From positions 1,013,391 through 1,077,390 of the forward strand of contig NZ_KB905156.1 of assembly GCF_000378605.1 (NCBI RefSeq): DNA of 64,000 nt, in the 5' to 3' direction. The DNA is from Thioalkalivibrio sp. ALJ21 (lineage in GTDB: Bacteria > Pseudomonadota > Gammaproteobacteria > Ectothiorhodospirales > Ectothiorhodospiraceae). Numbering within the stretch: position 1 is the first letter of the stretch; every line of letters begins with the position of its first letter. This document shows, piece by piece, positions 41,377 to 55,645 of this stretch. Under the pieces are notes generated by a model that was given only the letters and a program-made list of their open reading frames with translations, was not told where the DNA came from and did no database searches. A program made the position numbers and the translations under genes.

Positions 41377-42473
41377 ACAATCCCCTGCGCATCCTGATTA
41401 TGGCCGGCGGTACCGGCGGGCACGTCTTCCCGGGGCTGGCGGTCGCCGAGGCCCTGCGTGACCGTGGCGTCGAGGTCCTCTGGCTGGGTAGCGCCCGCGG
41501 GATCGAGACGCGCCTGGTGCCCGCGGCGGGGATCGAGCTGCACACCCTTCCGATCAGCGGGGTGCGCGGCAAGGGCCTGATGGGGCTGTTGCTGGCGCCC
41601 TGGCGTCTCGGGATCTCGTTGTGGGCGGCACTGGCCCTGATTACCCGGTTGCGTCCGGCCGCCGTGATCGGTTTTGGCGGATTTGCGGCCGGCCCCGGCG
41701 GGCTGATGGCCGCCGCGTTGGGGCGCCCGCTGGCGATCCACGAGCAGAACGCGGTCGCCGGTCTCACCAACCGCTGGCTGGCGCGCATCGCGGACCGCGT
41801 CTATGCGGGCTTCGATCATGCCTTCCCGGAGCGTCACACCGTGACGGTGGTGGGCAATCCGGTTCGCGCGGAGATCGCCGCGTTGCCGGAGCCGGAACAG
41901 CGCTTCGACGAGCGCTCGGGCCCGCTGCGGGTGCTGGTGCTGGGGGGCAGCCTTGGGGCGCGCTCGCTGAACCGCATCGTGCCGGCGGGGCTCGAGCAGA
42001 CCCGCGACGCGCAGCCGATGGTGATTCGTCACCAGGCCGGGGAGCGCACGCTGGACGAGGCGCGCGCCGCCTATGCCGAGACCGCGCTGGAATACGAAGT
42101 GACCCCGTTCATCGAGGACATGGCCGAGGCCTATGGCTGGGCGGATCTGGTGATCTGCCGGGCCGGCGCGCTGACCGTGGCCGAGATTGCGGCGGCTGGC
42201 GTGCCGGCCCTGTTCGTGCCCTATCCGCATGCGGTCGACGATCACCAGACCGCGAATGCCCGCGCCCTCGTCGAGGCGGGTGCGGCCTGGTGCCTGGCGG
42301 ATGCCGATCTGAGCGCCGAGCGGGTTGCCGAGATCGTACGCCCGCTGGGGCGCGAGGCCCTGCGCGAGCGTGCGCGCCTGGCTCGCGAACAGGCCTGCCC
42401 TGACACTGCCGAGCGTCTGGCCGAGGCCTGCCTGGAGATGGCCAATGCCCGGCGCGGGAGGAAGAACTCATGA
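41373..42473 (+). CDS. murG: UDP-GlcNAc:lipid I N-acetylglucosaminyltransferase
   Basis: A 366-aa GT28 glycosyltransferase that converts lipid I to lipid II at the inner membrane. The N-terminal G-loop [20 protein letters not shown] is exact, followed by [12 protein letters not shown] and [17 protein letters not shown]. The donor-binding half contains [38 protein letters not shown] and [14 protein letters not shown]. It overlaps ftsW and murC by ATGA. Confidence 0.97.
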   Translation: MNNPLRILIMAGGTGGHVFPGLAVAEALRDRGVEVLWLGSARGIETRLVPAAGIELHTLPISGVRGKGLMGLLLAPWRLGISLWAALALITRLRPAAVIGFGGFAAGPGGLMAAALGRPLAIHEQNAVAGLTNRWLARIADRVYAGFDHAFPERHTVTVVGNPVRAEIAALPEPEQRFDERSGPLRVLVLGGSLGARSLNRIVPAGLEQTRDAQPMVIRHQAGERTLDEARAAYAETALEYEVTPFIEDMAEAYGWADLVICRAGALTVAEIAAAGVPALFVPYPHAVDDHQTANARALVEAGAAWCLADADLSAERVAEIVRPLGREALRERARLAREQACPDTAERLAEACLEMANARRGRKNS

Positions 42474-43906
42474 ACGCCCCGCGCCTGCCACGCCACGCGA
42501 TGCGCCGCATCCGCCGTATTCATTGCGTCGGGATCGGTGGTTCCGGCATGAGCGGGATCGCCGAGGTCCTGCATCAGCTGGGCTACGAGGTCTCCGGATC
42601 GGATCTCGGGCAGTCGGCGATGGTCGCGCGTCTGACCGGGATGGGGATTCCGGTGGCCCCCGCGCATACCGAAGAGAACGTCGCCGAGGCCGATGTGCTG
42701 GTCGTCTCCAGCGCGATCGACCCCTCCAACCCCGAGGTGCAGGCGGCCCGCCGCCGCGGGATTCCGATCGTGCGGCGCGCGGAGATGCTCGCGGAGCTGA
42801 TGCGCTTTCGCTACGGCATCGCCGTGGCCGGGACTCACGGCAAGACGACCACGACCAGCCTGGTGGCCAGCGTGCTCGCCGAGGCCGGCATGGACCCCAC
42901 CTTCGTGATCGGCGGGCGTCTGAACAGCACGGCCAGTCACTCGAATCTGGGGGCGGGCGACTATCTGGTGGCCGAGGCCGACGAGAGCGACGCCTCGTTC
43001 CTGCACCTGCAGCCGATGATCAGCATCGTGACCAATATCGATGCCGACCACCTCGGCACCTATGGCAACGACTTCGGCAATCTGCGCGCGACCTTCCTGG
43101 AGTTCCTGCACCACCTGCCGTTCTACGGCATCGCCGTGCTGTGCGCGGACGACCCGCAGGTGCGCGACCTCTATCCAGAACTGGAGCGCCCGCGCCTCAC
43201 CTACGGCATCGAGGCGGAAGCCGATGTGCGCGCCCTGAACGTGCGCCAGGAAGGCGTGCGTATGTTCTTCGACCTGAAGCTGCCGGGGCAGGCCGCGTTC
43301 CCGGTCACCCTGAATCTGCCCGGGCGGCACAACGTGCTCAACGCCCTGGCCGCGGCGGCCGTCGCTCATGAACTGGAGGTCGCCCCCGAGGCGATCCAGG
43401 CAGCGCTCGAGCGCTTCCAGGGGATCGGGCGGCGCTTCCAGGTGCAGGCGCTCGAGACCGCGCAGGGCCCGCTGACCCTGGTCGACGACTACGGCCATCA
43501 CCCGCGCGAGATCGAGGCGACCCAGGCCGCGGCGCGCGACGCCTGGCCCGATCGGCGGCGCATCACCGTGTTCCAGCCCCACCGTTACACGCGCACCCGC
43601 GACCTGTTCGAGGACTTTGCCGAGGCCTTGTCGGAGACCGATGTGCTGATCCTGCTGGAGGTCTACCCCGCCGGCGAGGAGCCGATCCCCAGCGCCGATG
43701 GCCGCAGCCTTGCCCGCGCGATCCGTCTGCGCGGGCAGGTCGAGCCGGTGTTCGTCGAGCATGCGGCCGACGTCGCCGAGGTCCTGTCCGGGATGCTGAA
43801 GCCGAACGACGTTGTGATCACCCAGGGGGCTGGCGATATCGGCCGGCTGGTCAGCCTGTTGCCGGACCAGCTGGGGGCGACGAAGCGCCCAGGGGGGACG
43901 GCATGA
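42470..43906 (+). CDS. murC: UDP-MurNAc--L-alanine ligase
   Basis: A 478-aa Mur ligase that adds the first amino acid, L-alanine. Features are [20 protein letters not shown] at the N-terminus, the P-loop [20 protein letters not shown] (about 117-136), [32 protein letters not shown], and the C-terminal [13 protein letters not shown] and [16 protein letters not shown]. Overlaps murG and murB by 4 nt each. Confidence 0.97.
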   Translation: MNAPRLPRHAMRRIRRIHCVGIGGSGMSGIAEVLHQLGYEVSGSDLGQSAMVARLTGMGIPVAPAHTEENVAEADVLVVSSAIDPSNPEVQAARRRGIPIVRRAEMLAELMRFRYGIAVAGTHGKTTTTSLVASVLAEAGMDPTFVIGGRLNSTASHSNLGAGDYLVAEADESDASFLHLQPMISIVTNIDADHLGTYGNDFGNLRATFLEFLHHLPFYGIAVLCADDPQVRDLYPELERPRLTYGIEAEADVRALNVRQEGVRMFFDLKLPGQAAFPVTLNLPGRHNVLNALAAAAVAHELEVAPEAIQAALERFQGIGRRFQVQALETAQGPLTLVDDYGHHPREIEATQAAARDAWPDRRRITVFQPHRYTRTRDLFEDFAEALSETDVLILLEVYPAGEEPIPSADGRSLARAIRLRGQVEPVFVEHAADVAEVLSGMLKPNDVVITQGAGDIGRLVSLLPDQLGATKRPGGTA

Positions 43907-44858
43907 TGGCGGCACGCGCGGTGGAACCCATGAATGGCCCGTTCGCCCACGCCCCTCGGGGCGAGGTACGGCCCGATGCCCCGCTGGCGGGGCTGACCTC
44001 CTGGCGTGTGGGCGGTCCGGCCGACTGGCTGTTCCGGCCGGTGGACCGGGCCGATCTCGTGTCGGCGCTGGCGGATCACGCCCGTTATGCCCCCGCGATG
44101 CCGGTGACCTTCCTGGGGCTGGGCAGCAATGTACTGATCCGCGATGGCGGCATCGATGGGCTGGTGGTCCACCTGTCCGGCGTGCTCAACGAGCGCGAGC
44201 GCCTGGAGGGCAACCGCGTGCGGCTCGGAGCGGGGCTTGCCTGCGCCCAGGCCGCCCGTTTCTGTGCGCGCCAGGGACTGGTGGGCGGCGAGTTCCTGGC
44301 CGGCATTCCGGGCACCCTGGGTGGTGCCTTGCGCATGAACGCGGGGGCCTGGGGCGGCGAGATCTGGCCGCTGGTCGAGTTGGTATCCACCGTGGATGCC
44401 GACGGACAGGAGCACCAGCGCGAGCCGGGCGAGTACCGCATCGGCTATCGCAGCGTCGAGGGCCCCGACGAGTGGTTCACCGGCTGCGTGCTGCAACTGG
44501 AGCCGGGCGATCCGGCTGCTGGCACGGCGCGTATCAAGGAGCTCCTGCGCGAGCGTTCGCGCAAGCAGCCGCTGGGCCTGCCGTCGTGCGGATCGGTGTT
44601 CCGCAACCCGCCCGGCGATCATGCCGCGCGCCTGATCGAGGCGGCGGGACTAAAGGGTCTGCGCCACGGCGGCGCGGAGATATCCCCCAAGCACGCGAAC
44701 TTCATTACCCACGATGGCTCGGCGCAGGCCGCCGACATCGAGTGGCTGCTACGCCATGCCCAAAGGGAGGTCGAGCGGCACTTTGGCGTGCGCCTGGAGC
44801 CCGAGGTGCGGCTGCTGGGTCGACCGGGTCCCATGGACGAGACAACCGAGGGAAGGCA

Positions 44859-44862
<4 letters not shown>
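43903..44862 (+). CDS. murB: UDP-N-acetylenolpyruvoylglucosamine reductase
   Basis: A 319-aa FAD enzyme that reduces enolpyruvyl-UDP-GlcNAc to UDP-MurNAc with NADPH. The FAD-binding part shows [19 protein letters not shown] and [20 protein letters not shown]; the catalytic Ser lies in [20 protein letters not shown], and the C-terminal Glu in [10 protein letters not shown]. It is shorter than E. coli MurB (342 aa) but complete. The first ATG of two consecutive Met codons overlaps the murC stop. Its stop overlaps the ddl start. Confidence 0.96.
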
Positions 44863-45796
<934 letters not shown>

Positions 45797-45800
<4 letters not shown>

Positions 45801-46582
45801 GCGCGCGACGTACAACGCGACCCGCGCGGCGGCCGGCCGGTCCGTCGCGTCTGCAGGCCATGACCGGGCCGGGGCTGCGCCTGCTCGCCGGCATGGGGCT
45901 GGCCGGGGCGCTGGTGCTGGGCCTCAGCCTGTGGCTGCACTTCGACCCGGATCAGCACCTGCCGATTGGCTCCATCCAGATTACCGGTGAGCCGCGCCAT
46001 GCCGACACGGACGCGATCCTCGAACGGGTGCGGGCGCATGCGCCGGGATTCGTGGGTACGGACCTCGAGGTGCTGCGCGAGGAGCTGCAGGCCATGCCCT
46101 GGGTGGATGCGGTGCAACTGCGTCGGCGCTGGCCCGACACCCTGGAAATCCACGTGACCGAGCCGGTCCCGGTGGCCCAGTGGGGTGATGACCACCTGGT
46201 CGACCGTCACGGGCGTCTGTTCGGGCCGGTGGACCTGGCCGAATGGGATTTCCTGCCGGCGCTGGCCGGTGAGGATGGCCGCCAGGTGGTGCTGATGCAC
46301 CGCTACCTGGAGGTCTCCGCGCGCCTGGCCGACGCCGGGTTCGAGGTAGTGGGCGTACACGAGGGCAAGCGGCATGACTGGACCATCCACCTCGCCGATG
46401 GCGCCGAGGTCCTGATGGGCCGCGACGTGAATCTGAACCGGCTGGGCCAGCTGGTGCGCGCGGCGCCGGCGCTGCGGGCGCGCGAGGATGCCCCGATTGC
46501 GCGGGTCGACCTGCGCTATCCGCACGGGCTGGCCGTGGCCTGGGCCGAGGAAGCGGACAACAACGACGGCAACGCCCGATGA
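45797..46582 (+). CDS. ftsQ: Cell division protein FtsQ
   Basis: A 261-aa bitopic division protein. A short basic cytoplasmic part leads into one membrane helix (LLAGMGLAGALVLGLSLWL), then a POTRA domain beginning PIGSIQITGEPRHADTDAIL and the FtsQ-type stretch MPWVDAVQLRRRWPDTLEIHVTEPVPVAQWG. It scaffolds FtsB-FtsL at the divisome. I choose the TTG at 45797, which overlaps the ddl stop (TTGA) and has GGAGGG five nt upstream; an ATG at 45782 is an alternative with a poorer site. Confidence 0.94.
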
Positions 46583-46605
46583 CACGAACGACAGGACGCA
46601 GAAAG

Positions 46606-47841
46606 ATGATGGCAAAGAAGTCGGAACCCGGACTGATCGTTGGCCTGGATGTCGGCACCTCGAAGATCGAGGCGATCGTCGGCGAGCTGACCGACGAGGG
46701 CGAGATCGAGATCATCGGCATCGGCTCCTCGCCCTCGCGCGGGCTGAAGAAGGGCGTGGTCGTGAACATCGAGTCCACCGTCCAGTCGATCCAGCGCGCG
46801 GTCGAGGAGGCCGAGCTGATGGCCGGCTGCGAGATCCACTCGGTCTACACCGGGATCGCCGGCTCCCACATCAAGAGCTACAACTCCACCGGCGTGGTGG
46901 CGATCAAGGACGGTGAGGTGGTCGCGGGCGACGTCGACCGGGTGATCGATGCCGCCCGCGCGATCGCGATCCCGGCCGACCAGCGCATCCTCCATGTGCT
47001 GCCGCAGGAATACATCATTGACGAGCAGGAGGGCATCCGCGAGCCGATCGGGATGTCCGGGGTGCGGCTGGAGGCCAAGGTGCACCTGGTCACCGGCGCG
47101 GTGTCCGCGGCGCAGAACATCGTCAAGTGCGTGGAGCGCTGCGGGCTGCGGGTGGACGACATCATCCTCGAACAGCTCGCCTCCAGCTATTCGGTGCTCA
47201 GCGAGGACGAGAAGGACCTGGGTGTCTGCCTGGTGGACATTGGCGGCGGGACCACCGACATCGCGGTGTTCGCCCACGGCGCGATCATGCACACCGCGGT
47301 GATCCCGATTGCCGGGGATCAGGTGACCAACGACATCGCGGTCGCCCTGCGCACGCCGACCCAGTACGCCGACGAACTCAAGATCAAGTACGCCTGTGCG
47401 CTGCGCACGCTGGCCGACCCGGGCGAGACCATCGAGGTCCCCGGAGTTGGCGATCGCGCCGCGCGCCGGCTGTCGCGCCAGACGCTCGCCTCCGTGGTCG
47501 AGCCACGCTACGAGGAACTGCTGCAGCTGGTGCAGGCGGAACTGCGCCGCAGCGGTACCGAGGAAATGATTGCCGCCGGGGTCGTGCTCACCGGCGGTTC
47601 GTCCCGAATGGAAGGTGTGGTGGATCTCGCCGAAGAGGTCTTCCACATGCCCGTACGCCTGGGGGTGCCGCAACGCGTCACCGGGCTCCTGGATGTGGTG
47701 AAGAACCCGATCCACGCGACAGGGGTGGGGCTGCTGCTCTACGCCCGCGAGTCGCGTGCGGAACAGGAGGCCCGGCCCGTGAGCAGCGGGTTCCAGGGCG
47801 TATGGGCGCGCATGAAGCGCTGGTTTTCCGGCCAGTTCTGA
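46606..47841 (+). CDS. ftsA: Cell division protein FtsA
   Basis: A 411-aa actin-like protein that tethers FtsZ to the membrane. Nucleotide-binding motifs are LIVGLDVGTSKIEAIVGEL at the N-terminus and CLVDIGGGTTDIAVFAHG near residue 205; GVVLTGGSSRMEGVVDLAEE lies in the second half. The C-terminus ends in an amphipathic helix, WARMKRWFSGQF, the membrane-targeting sequence. ATG 46606 follows AGGA at ten nt; an in-frame ATG at 46579, overlapping the ftsQ stop, would add nine residues. Confidence 0.96.
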   Translation: MMAKKSEPGLIVGLDVGTSKIEAIVGELTDEGEIEIIGIGSSPSRGLKKGVVVNIESTVQSIQRAVEEAELMAGCEIHSVYTGIAGSHIKSYNSTGVVAIKDGEVVAGDVDRVIDAARAIAIPADQRILHVLPQEYIIDEQEGIREPIGMSGVRLEAKVHLVTGAVSAAQNIVKCVERCGLRVDDIILEQLASSYSVLSEDEKDLGVCLVDIGGGTTDIAVFAHGAIMHTAVIPIAGDQVTNDIAVALRTPTQYADELKIKYACALRTLADPGETIEVPGVGDRAARRLSRQTLASVVEPRYEELLQLVQAELRRSGTEEMIAAGVVLTGGSSRMEGVVDLAEEVFHMPVRLGVPQRVTGLLDVVKNPIHATGVGLLLYARESRAEQEARPVSSGFQGVWARMKRWFSGQF

Positions 47842-47932
47842 TGACCAGAACCGCCGGGGTTATGGGGGTCGGACCGCTCTCCGGCCATAGGCAAACGACT
47901 GACATGTACACACGAACCGAGAGGACGCAGCC

Positions 47933-49090
47933 ATGACGTTCGAACTGATGGATACCTTTAGCCAGAACGCCACGATCAAGGTCGTTGGCGTTGGGGGTGG
48001 TGGCGGCAATGCCGTACAGCACATGGTTCACTCGCAACTCGACGGCGTGGATTTCATCTGCGCCAATACCGATGCCCAGGCCCTGAAGAGCCTGGACTCC
48101 AAGACGCTGCTGCAGCTGGGTGGCGACATCACCAAGGGCCTGGGTGCCGGGGCCGATCCGTCGGTCGGGCGCGAGGCGGCCCTGGAAGACCGCGAGCGCA
48201 TCCAGGACCTGCTCCAGGGTGCGGACATGGTGTTCATTACCGCCGGCATGGGTGGCGGTACCGGCACGGGCGCGGCCCCGGTCGTTGCACAGATCGCCAA
48301 GGAGATGGGCATCCTGACGGTTGCGGTGGTCACCAAGCCGTTCCCGTTCGAGGGCAAGAAGCGCATGCAGGTGGCCGTGTCCGGGATCAAGGCGCTGACC
48401 GAGCAGGTCGATTCGCTGATCACCATCCCGAACGAGAAGCTGCTGACCGTACTGGGCAAGAACACCACGCTGCTGGACGCCTTCAAGGCTGCCAACGACG
48501 TGCTGTTTGGTGCGGTGCAGGGGATCGCCGAGCTGATCACCCGCCCGGGCCTGATCAACGTCGACTTCGCCGACGTGCGCAACGTGATGCGCGAGATGGG
48601 CATGGCCATGATGGGTACCGGCACCGGTACCGGCGAAGACCGTGCGCGTCAGGCCGCCGAGGCCGCGATTGCCAGCCCGTTGCTGGAGGATGTCGATATC
48701 TCCGGTGCCCGCGGGATTCTGGTGAACGTCACCGGGGGCATGGATGTCGGAATCGGCGAGTTCGAGGAGGTCGGCGAGGCCGTGAAGGCCCTGGCGTCCG
48801 AGGATGCGACCGTGGTGGTCGGAACCGTGATTGATCCCGAGATGAGCGACGAGCTGCGCGTGACGCTGGTGGCCACCGGCCTCGGTGCCCAGACGGCCCA
48901 GCAGGAACGCCCGCAGGTGCGTGTGGTCGATGCCCAGCCCAAGCGCGCGGTCGGCTCCGACGTCGAGGTGGACCTCGACCAGCCGACGGTGAAGCGTCGC
49001 GGCGGGGACAATCTCGCGGTCGACTACAACCAGCAGCAAGGCATTGATGTGCTGGATATCCCGGCCTTTCTGCGCAAACAAGCCGACTGA
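47933..49090 (+). CDS. ftsZ: Cell division protein FtsZ
   Basis: A 385-aa tubulin homologue that polymerises into the Z ring. The N-terminal [13 protein letters not shown] and the tubulin signature [20 protein letters not shown] (about 105-124) bind GTP; the T7 loop reads [15 protein letters not shown]. After a variable linker the protein ends in [15 protein letters not shown], the conserved peptide bound by FtsA and ZapD, both encoded in this window. GAGAGGA precedes the ATG. The 91-nt gap after ftsA may hold its own promoter, but no clear one is visible. Confidence 0.98.
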   Translation: MTFELMDTFSQNATIKVVGVGGGGGNAVQHMVHSQLDGVDFICANTDAQALKSLDSKTLLQLGGDITKGLGAGADPSVGREAALEDRERIQDLLQGADMVFITAGMGGGTGTGAAPVVAQIAKEMGILTVAVVTKPFPFEGKKRMQVAVSGIKALTEQVDSLITIPNEKLLTVLGKNTTLLDAFKAANDVLFGAVQGIAELITRPGLINVDFADVRNVMREMGMAMMGTGTGTGEDRARQAAEAAIASPLLEDVDISGARGILVNVTGGMDVGIGEFEEVGEAVKALASEDATVVVGTVIDPEMSDELRVTLVATGLGAQTAQQERPQVRVVDAQPKRAVGSDVEVDLDQPTVKRRGGDNLAVDYNQQQGIDVLDIPAFLRKQAD

Positions 49091-49153
49091 GCAAGGGGCC
49101 GCATGCAGGGAGAGCGGAAACTTGCAATAATGCGGTAATAGTTGTGTGCATGA

Positions 49154-49177
49154 GGAGCCCGGGAGGGCCCGGGCTCC
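49154..49177 (+). terminator. Hairpin between ftsZ and lpxC
   Basis: A perfect 10-bp GC stem (GGAGCCCGGG / CCCGGGCTCC) with an AGGG loop, followed by GCTTTGC. The T-run is short, so this is a weak or partial terminator that would lower readthrough from the dcw cluster into lpxC, which starts 34 nt later. Confidence 0.7.
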
Positions 49178-49211
49178 GCTTTGCACCTGAAAAAGCAAGA
49201 GGTTATACGCG

Positions 49212-50135
49212 TTGATTCGACAAAGAACGCTCAAGAACAGCATCCGGGCCACAGGCGTGGGGCTGCATACCGGGGAAAAGGTCGTGCTTACGCTGCGACC
49301 GGCGCCGGTGAATACCGGGATCGTCTTCCACCGGAGCGATCTGGACCCCGTCGTCGAAATCCCGGCTCGGGCGGAGAACGTGGGCGACACGCGTTTGTCG
49401 ACAACGCTCGTCAAGGGAGACGTGCGCGTCTCCACCGTGGAACATCTGCTTTCCGCGATCGCGGGGCTGGGCATCGACAACCTGCACGTGGATGTCAGTG
49501 CCGCCGAGGTCCCGATCATGGACGGCAGTGCCGGGCCGTTTGTGTTCCTGTTGCAGTCCGCCGGGCTCAAGGAACAGGATGCCCCCAAGGAATTCATCCG
49601 GGTGAAGCGCAGCGTGGAAGTCCGCGAGGGCGACAAATGGGTGCGCTTCGACCCCTATGACGGGTTCAAGGTCGGTTTCTGCATCGACTTCGAACACCCG
49701 ATGTTTACCGACGGAAGCCAGCGCGCCGAGCTGGACTTCTCGTCCACCTCCTTTGTAAAGGAGGTCTCGCGTGCCCGGACCTTCGGGTTCATGCGCGATA
49801 TCGAGGCCCTGCGCGCCAACCAGCTGGCGCTGGGTGGCAGCCTGGACAACGCCGTTGTGCTTGATGACTACAAGATCCTGAACGAGAACGGTCTGCGCTA
49901 CGACAACGAGCTGGTCAAGCACAAGATCCTCGACGTGGTCGGCGATCTGTATCTGCTCGGGCACAGCCTGATCGGCGCGTTTACCGGGCACAAGTCCGGG
50001 CATGCACTGAACAACCAGTTGATTCGCCAGCTGGCGGCGGACGAGACGGCCTGGGAAAAGGTTACCTTCGAGGATCCCTCGGAGCGCCTGCCGATCTCCT
50101 TCGGGCAGCTGGCGCCCACGATCGCCACCGGCTAG
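49212..50135 (+). CDS. lpxC: UDP-3-O-acyl-N-acetylglucosamine deacetylase
   Basis: A 307-aa zinc deacetylase catalysing the committed step of lipid A synthesis. It starts [20 protein letters not shown] with a TTG codon preceded by AAGAGG. Zinc and catalytic motifs are [17 protein letters not shown], the [14 protein letters not shown] segment and [10 protein letters not shown] near the C-terminus. Position after ftsZ is conserved in gammaproteobacteria. The hairpin upstream and the start codon choice both suggest moderated expression. It is convergent with the dciA-like gene, 11 nt away. Confidence 0.97.
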   Translation: MIRQRTLKNSIRATGVGLHTGEKVVLTLRPAPVNTGIVFHRSDLDPVVEIPARAENVGDTRLSTTLVKGDVRVSTVEHLLSAIAGLGIDNLHVDVSAAEVPIMDGSAGPFVFLLQSAGLKEQDAPKEFIRVKRSVEVREGDKWVRFDPYDGFKVGFCIDFEHPMFTDGSQRAELDFSSTSFVKEVSRARTFGFMRDIEALRANQLALGGSLDNAVVLDDYKILNENGLRYDNELVKHKILDVVGDLYLLGHSLIGAFTGHKSGHALNNQLIRQLAADETAWEKVTFEDPSERLPISFGQLAPTIATG

Positions 50136-50146
50136 GCCTGGCGGGG

Positions 50147-50575
50147 CTAGCGTCCCTGCGGGGGCAGTGCCGCCAGGCGTTCCAGTGCCCCGGCCAGTTC
50201 CGGGTCGCTGATCGAACGCGCGGTCTGCATCAGTAGGGAGCGGGCCGACTCCGGGATCTCGCGTTGAACCGCGACCGGTTTGGGTTGTGGCGCGCGTGGC
50301 GTGCTGTCGAGTCGGATGCGCACCTCGGTGGTGCCGTCGATTCCGGCCGCCGCGAGCGTCTTCAGCAGTTCGCGCTGCTGGAAACGGATCTCGGTCGCCA
50401 GCGGCCGATCGGCGCAGACCGCGATCAGGGTCTCTCCTTGCCGGGTCAGCGCCAGGCGTCCGCGCCGTAGCTCCTCTCCCACCACGGGGGCGAGGGCGCG
50501 TTCCAGCTCCCGGTCGCGGTCGCTGTGAACGCTCAGATTCGCCGCGACAAAGCGGTTCGCGTGGCGCGGCATCAT
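50147..50575 (-). CDS. dciA: DciA family (DUF721) protein
   Basis: A 142-aa DUF721 protein. The domain core near residues 35-85 reads RRGRLALTRQGETLIAVCAD and ATEIRFQQRELLKTLAAAG, the pattern of the DciA domain, which loads the replicative helicase DnaB in bacteria lacking DnaC. A C-terminal helical region follows. In many gammaproteobacteria this gene lies between lpxC and secA, as here, but it is transcribed against its neighbours. The start at 50575 is one of two adjacent Met codons. Its 5' end is divergent from the M23 peptidase gene, with a gap of only about 48 nt. Confidence 0.85.
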   Translation of the reverse strand: MMPRHANRFVAANLSVHSDRDRELERALAPVVGEELRRGRLALTRQGETLIAVCADRPLATEIRFQQRELLKTLAAAGIDGTTEVRIRLDSTPRAPQPKPVAVQREIPESARSLLMQTARSISDPELAGALERLAALPPQGR

Positions 50576-50623
50576 TGGCGTGGCTCCACGAAGCCCGACA
50601 GTACAAGAGTAATTGAGAAACGC

Positions 50624-51514
50624 ATGCAGCTGATCGTACTACGACCGGATGGCCTTTGTACCCGCCTCCCGCTTCGCATCACCCTCGTCCTGTCCGTAAC
50701 CCTGTTCGCCCTGGTCGTGGCGGCCGTGGCCGCCGCCTACTGGGTGGGGCAACAGCAGCGCGAGGTTATCAAGGTACCGGTGGTGCCGGGGAGCGACCAG
50801 GCGGTGATCGAGGCCGCCGAGCGAGAGGTGGCGCACGAGGGCCTGAAACATCTGGCCGAACGGGTGGTGGCCCTGGAACGCCAGCTCGCCCGCGTGGACC
50901 TGCGCATGCGCTCGGTGGGCGAGACCCTTGACCTGGATTTGTCCGAGCTGACGCCCGCGATGGGGGGGCAGGGTGGACCTGAACTGGAGGGCCCGGATTC
51001 CCCCGTTGCGATGGATGAACGCCTCTACGCCCTGGAGCGCCTGCTCCATCGGCAACAGACCTCGGTGGCCCTGATCGACGACACACTGCGCGAGGATGCC
51101 TCACGTGACGCCCTGCGCCCGCAGTTGATGCCGGTCGGCGATGAGGCCTGGATCAGCTCGGCCTTTGGTTATCGCAACGACCCGTTTACCGGCGCCCGGC
51201 GCTTCCATTCCGGCATGGACTTCGCTGGGAGCCATGGGTCGGATATCCGGGCCGCGGGTGGCGGAATCGTGGTCTTCTCGGGCAAGCGCGATGCCTACGG
51301 CAAGATGGTCGAGATTGACCACGGGGGTGGTCTGCGTACCCGCTACGCGCACAACTCGGAGTTGCTGGTGGAGCCGGGGCAGCGCGTGGATGCCGGCGAC
51401 ACGATTGCGCGCATGGGCCGCACGGGCCGTGCCACGGATACGCACCTGCACTATGAAGTCCTCAAGGCGGGGCAGGCCGTTAATCCCTACGACTTCCTGC
51501 CCAGCGACGACTGA
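50624..51514 (+). CDS. M23 family metallopeptidase (LytM domain)
   Basis: A 296-aa membrane-anchored peptidase-like protein. Residues about 18-45 form one transmembrane helix (ITLVLSVTLFALVVAAVAAA), residues 65-100 a coiled coil, and residues about 170-290 an M23 domain with ISSAFGYRNDPFTGARRFHSGMD-type sequence (HSGMD zinc ligands) and HLHYEVLKAG. All zinc ligands (HxxxD and HxH) are present, so it should be an active peptidoglycan endopeptidase. ATG 50624 follows GAGAAA; an in-frame ATG 99 nt upstream lies inside divergent dciA. Its place between lpxC and secA is common in the class. Confidence 0.93.
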   Translation: MQLIVLRPDGLCTRLPLRITLVLSVTLFALVVAAVAAAYWVGQQQREVIKVPVVPGSDQAVIEAAEREVAHEGLKHLAERVVALERQLARVDLRMRSVGETLDLDLSELTPAMGGQGGPELEGPDSPVAMDERLYALERLLHRQQTSVALIDDTLREDASRDALRPQLMPVGDEAWISSAFGYRNDPFTGARRFHSGMDFAGSHGSDIRAAGGGIVVFSGKRDAYGKMVEIDHGGGLRTRYAHNSELLVEPGQRVDAGDTIARMGRTGRATDTHLHYEVLKAGQAVNPYDFLPSDD

Positions 51515-51531
51515 ATCCGAACCCCCTCCGG

Positions 51532-51562
51532 CATCCGCCCATGCGCAGGTGGTGGGCGGATG
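51532..51562 (+). terminator. Hairpin terminator before secA
   Basis: CATCCGCCCA pairs perfectly with TGGGCGGATG (10 bp) around an 11-nt loop and is followed by GTTTATCC. It lies 18 nt after the M23 peptidase stop and 66 nt before secA. The remaining bases up to secA show no clear SecM-like leader peptide. Confidence 0.65.
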
Positions 51563-51627
51563 GTTTATCCTAGATAGGTTTCGGACAACGGCTGGCTCTT
51601 AATACAAGCCCCCTCAAACGGATCCCT

Positions 51628-54414
<2,787 letters not shown>

Positions 54415-54433
54415 TCTTGCCCGGGACACTTTG

Positions 54434-55645
54434 ATGGCTGTCGGTCTGCAACCACCGGATACGCTGCTGCCGGTGCCGGGCATCCGCCTGGCGACTACCG
54501 CGGCGGGCATCCGCTACGCCGGGCGCGACGACCTGGTACTGGTCGATGCCGGCCCGGACGCCACCATTGTGGCGCTCTATACCACCAACGCCTTCTGCGC
54601 CGCGCCGGTCATCGTGGCCCGTGAGCACCAGTCCGCGTGCCCCGGCCGCTGGCTGTTGATCAACGCGGGCAATGCCAATGCCGGGACCGGGGAGCCGGGG
54701 CTGGCCGCCGCGCGTGCCTGTTGCGAGGCAGTCGCCGCAGTGGTCGGCGGGGATGCCCGTGCGGTGCTGCCCTTCTCCACCGGCGTGATCGGCGAGCCGC
54801 TACCGGTCGAGCGGATCACCAAGGTCCTGCCCACACTGCATGCGGCGCTGGTGCCGAATGGCTGGATGCAGGCGGGCCGCGCCATCATGACCACCGATAC
54901 CGTGCTCAAGGGCGGCAGTCGCCGTATCGAGCTCTCGGGCGGTACCGTGAATCTGACCGGCATCGCCAAGGGCTCCGGGATGATCCACCCGAATATGGCC
55001 ACCATGCTCGGGTTCATCGGGACCGATCTCGCCATCACCGAAGCGGACCTGTTGCCTTTGCTGCGCGCAGCGAATGCGGCCAGCTTTAACGCCATCACGG
55101 TGGATGGCGACACCTCTACGAACGATGCGGTCGTCTGCATGGCCTCGGGCGCCAGCAGCGCGACGCTGGCCACGTCCGAGGATCGCGAGACCTTCACGCG
55201 CGCACTCGGAGACTTGTGCCTGGAGCTCGCGCAGGCCATCGTGCGCGACGGCGAGGGCGCGACCAAGTTCGTGACCGTGGCGGTGGAGTCGGCCCGTGAC
55301 GAGGCCGAGGCTGCCCGGGTGGCCGAGACCGTGGCCCTGTCGCCGCTGGTCAAGACCGCCCTGTTCGCCTCCGACCCCAATTGGGGGCGCATCCTGGCCG
55401 CGGTCGGTCGCGCCGGCGTCGCGGACCTGGTGATCGAGCAGGTCGCTATCACCGTCAATGGCGTCGGGATCGTTCGCGGCGGCGGCCGTTCCCCGGACTA
55501 CACCGAAGCGGCCGGGCAGCAGGCCTTTGCGCAGGACGAGATCGAAATCCACATCGCGCTGGGTCGGGGGCCGGCTGCGGCCCGCAAGTACACCTGCGAC
55601 TTCTCCCACGAGTACGTTCGTATCAATGCCGAATACCGGTCCTGA
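54434..55645 (+). CDS. argJ: Bifunctional glutamate N-acetyltransferase / N-acetylglutamate synthase
   Basis: A 403-aa ornithine acetyltransferase that recycles the acetyl group in arginine synthesis. The autoprocessing site is in IAKGSGMIHPNMATMLGFIG, where the Thr of the MATML motif becomes the nucleophile of the beta chain (residue about 187). Other conserved parts are LINAGNANAGTG, LPFSTGVIGEPL, DGDTSTNDAVVCMASG, ASDPNWGRILAAVGRAG and the C-terminal YVRINAEYRS. The start at 54434 lies 20 nt after secA. The 3' end overlaps the Nudix gene by 20 nt. Confidence 0.96.
   Translation: MAVGLQPPDTLLPVPGIRLATTAAGIRYAGRDDLVLVDAGPDATIVALYTTNAFCAAPVIVAREHQSACPGRWLLINAGNANAGTGEPGLAAARACCEAVAAVVGGDARAVLPFSTGVIGEPLPVERITKVLPTLHAALVPNGWMQAGRAIMTTDTVLKGGSRRIELSGGTVNLTGIAKGSGMIHPNMATMLGFIGTDLAITEADLLPLLRAANAASFNAITVDGDTSTNDAVVCMASGASSATLATSEDRETFTRALGDLCLELAQAIVRDGEGATKFVTVAVESARDEAEAARVAETVALSPLVKTALFASDPNWGRILAAVGRAGVADLVIEQVAITVNGVGIVRGGGRSPDYTEAAGQQAFAQDEIEIHIALGRGPAAARKYTCDFSHEYVRINAEYRS

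Noticed and set aside
47678..49636. A 652-codon open frame on the minus strand opposite ftsA-ftsZ-lpxC
   Set aside because: Antisense shadow of three well-conserved genes; composition is low-complexity and no domain is recognisable.
51563..51627. A SecM-like arrest leader before secA
   Set aside because: The gap is too short and no small frame with an arrest-like C-terminus is present; the upstream gene is an M23 peptidase.
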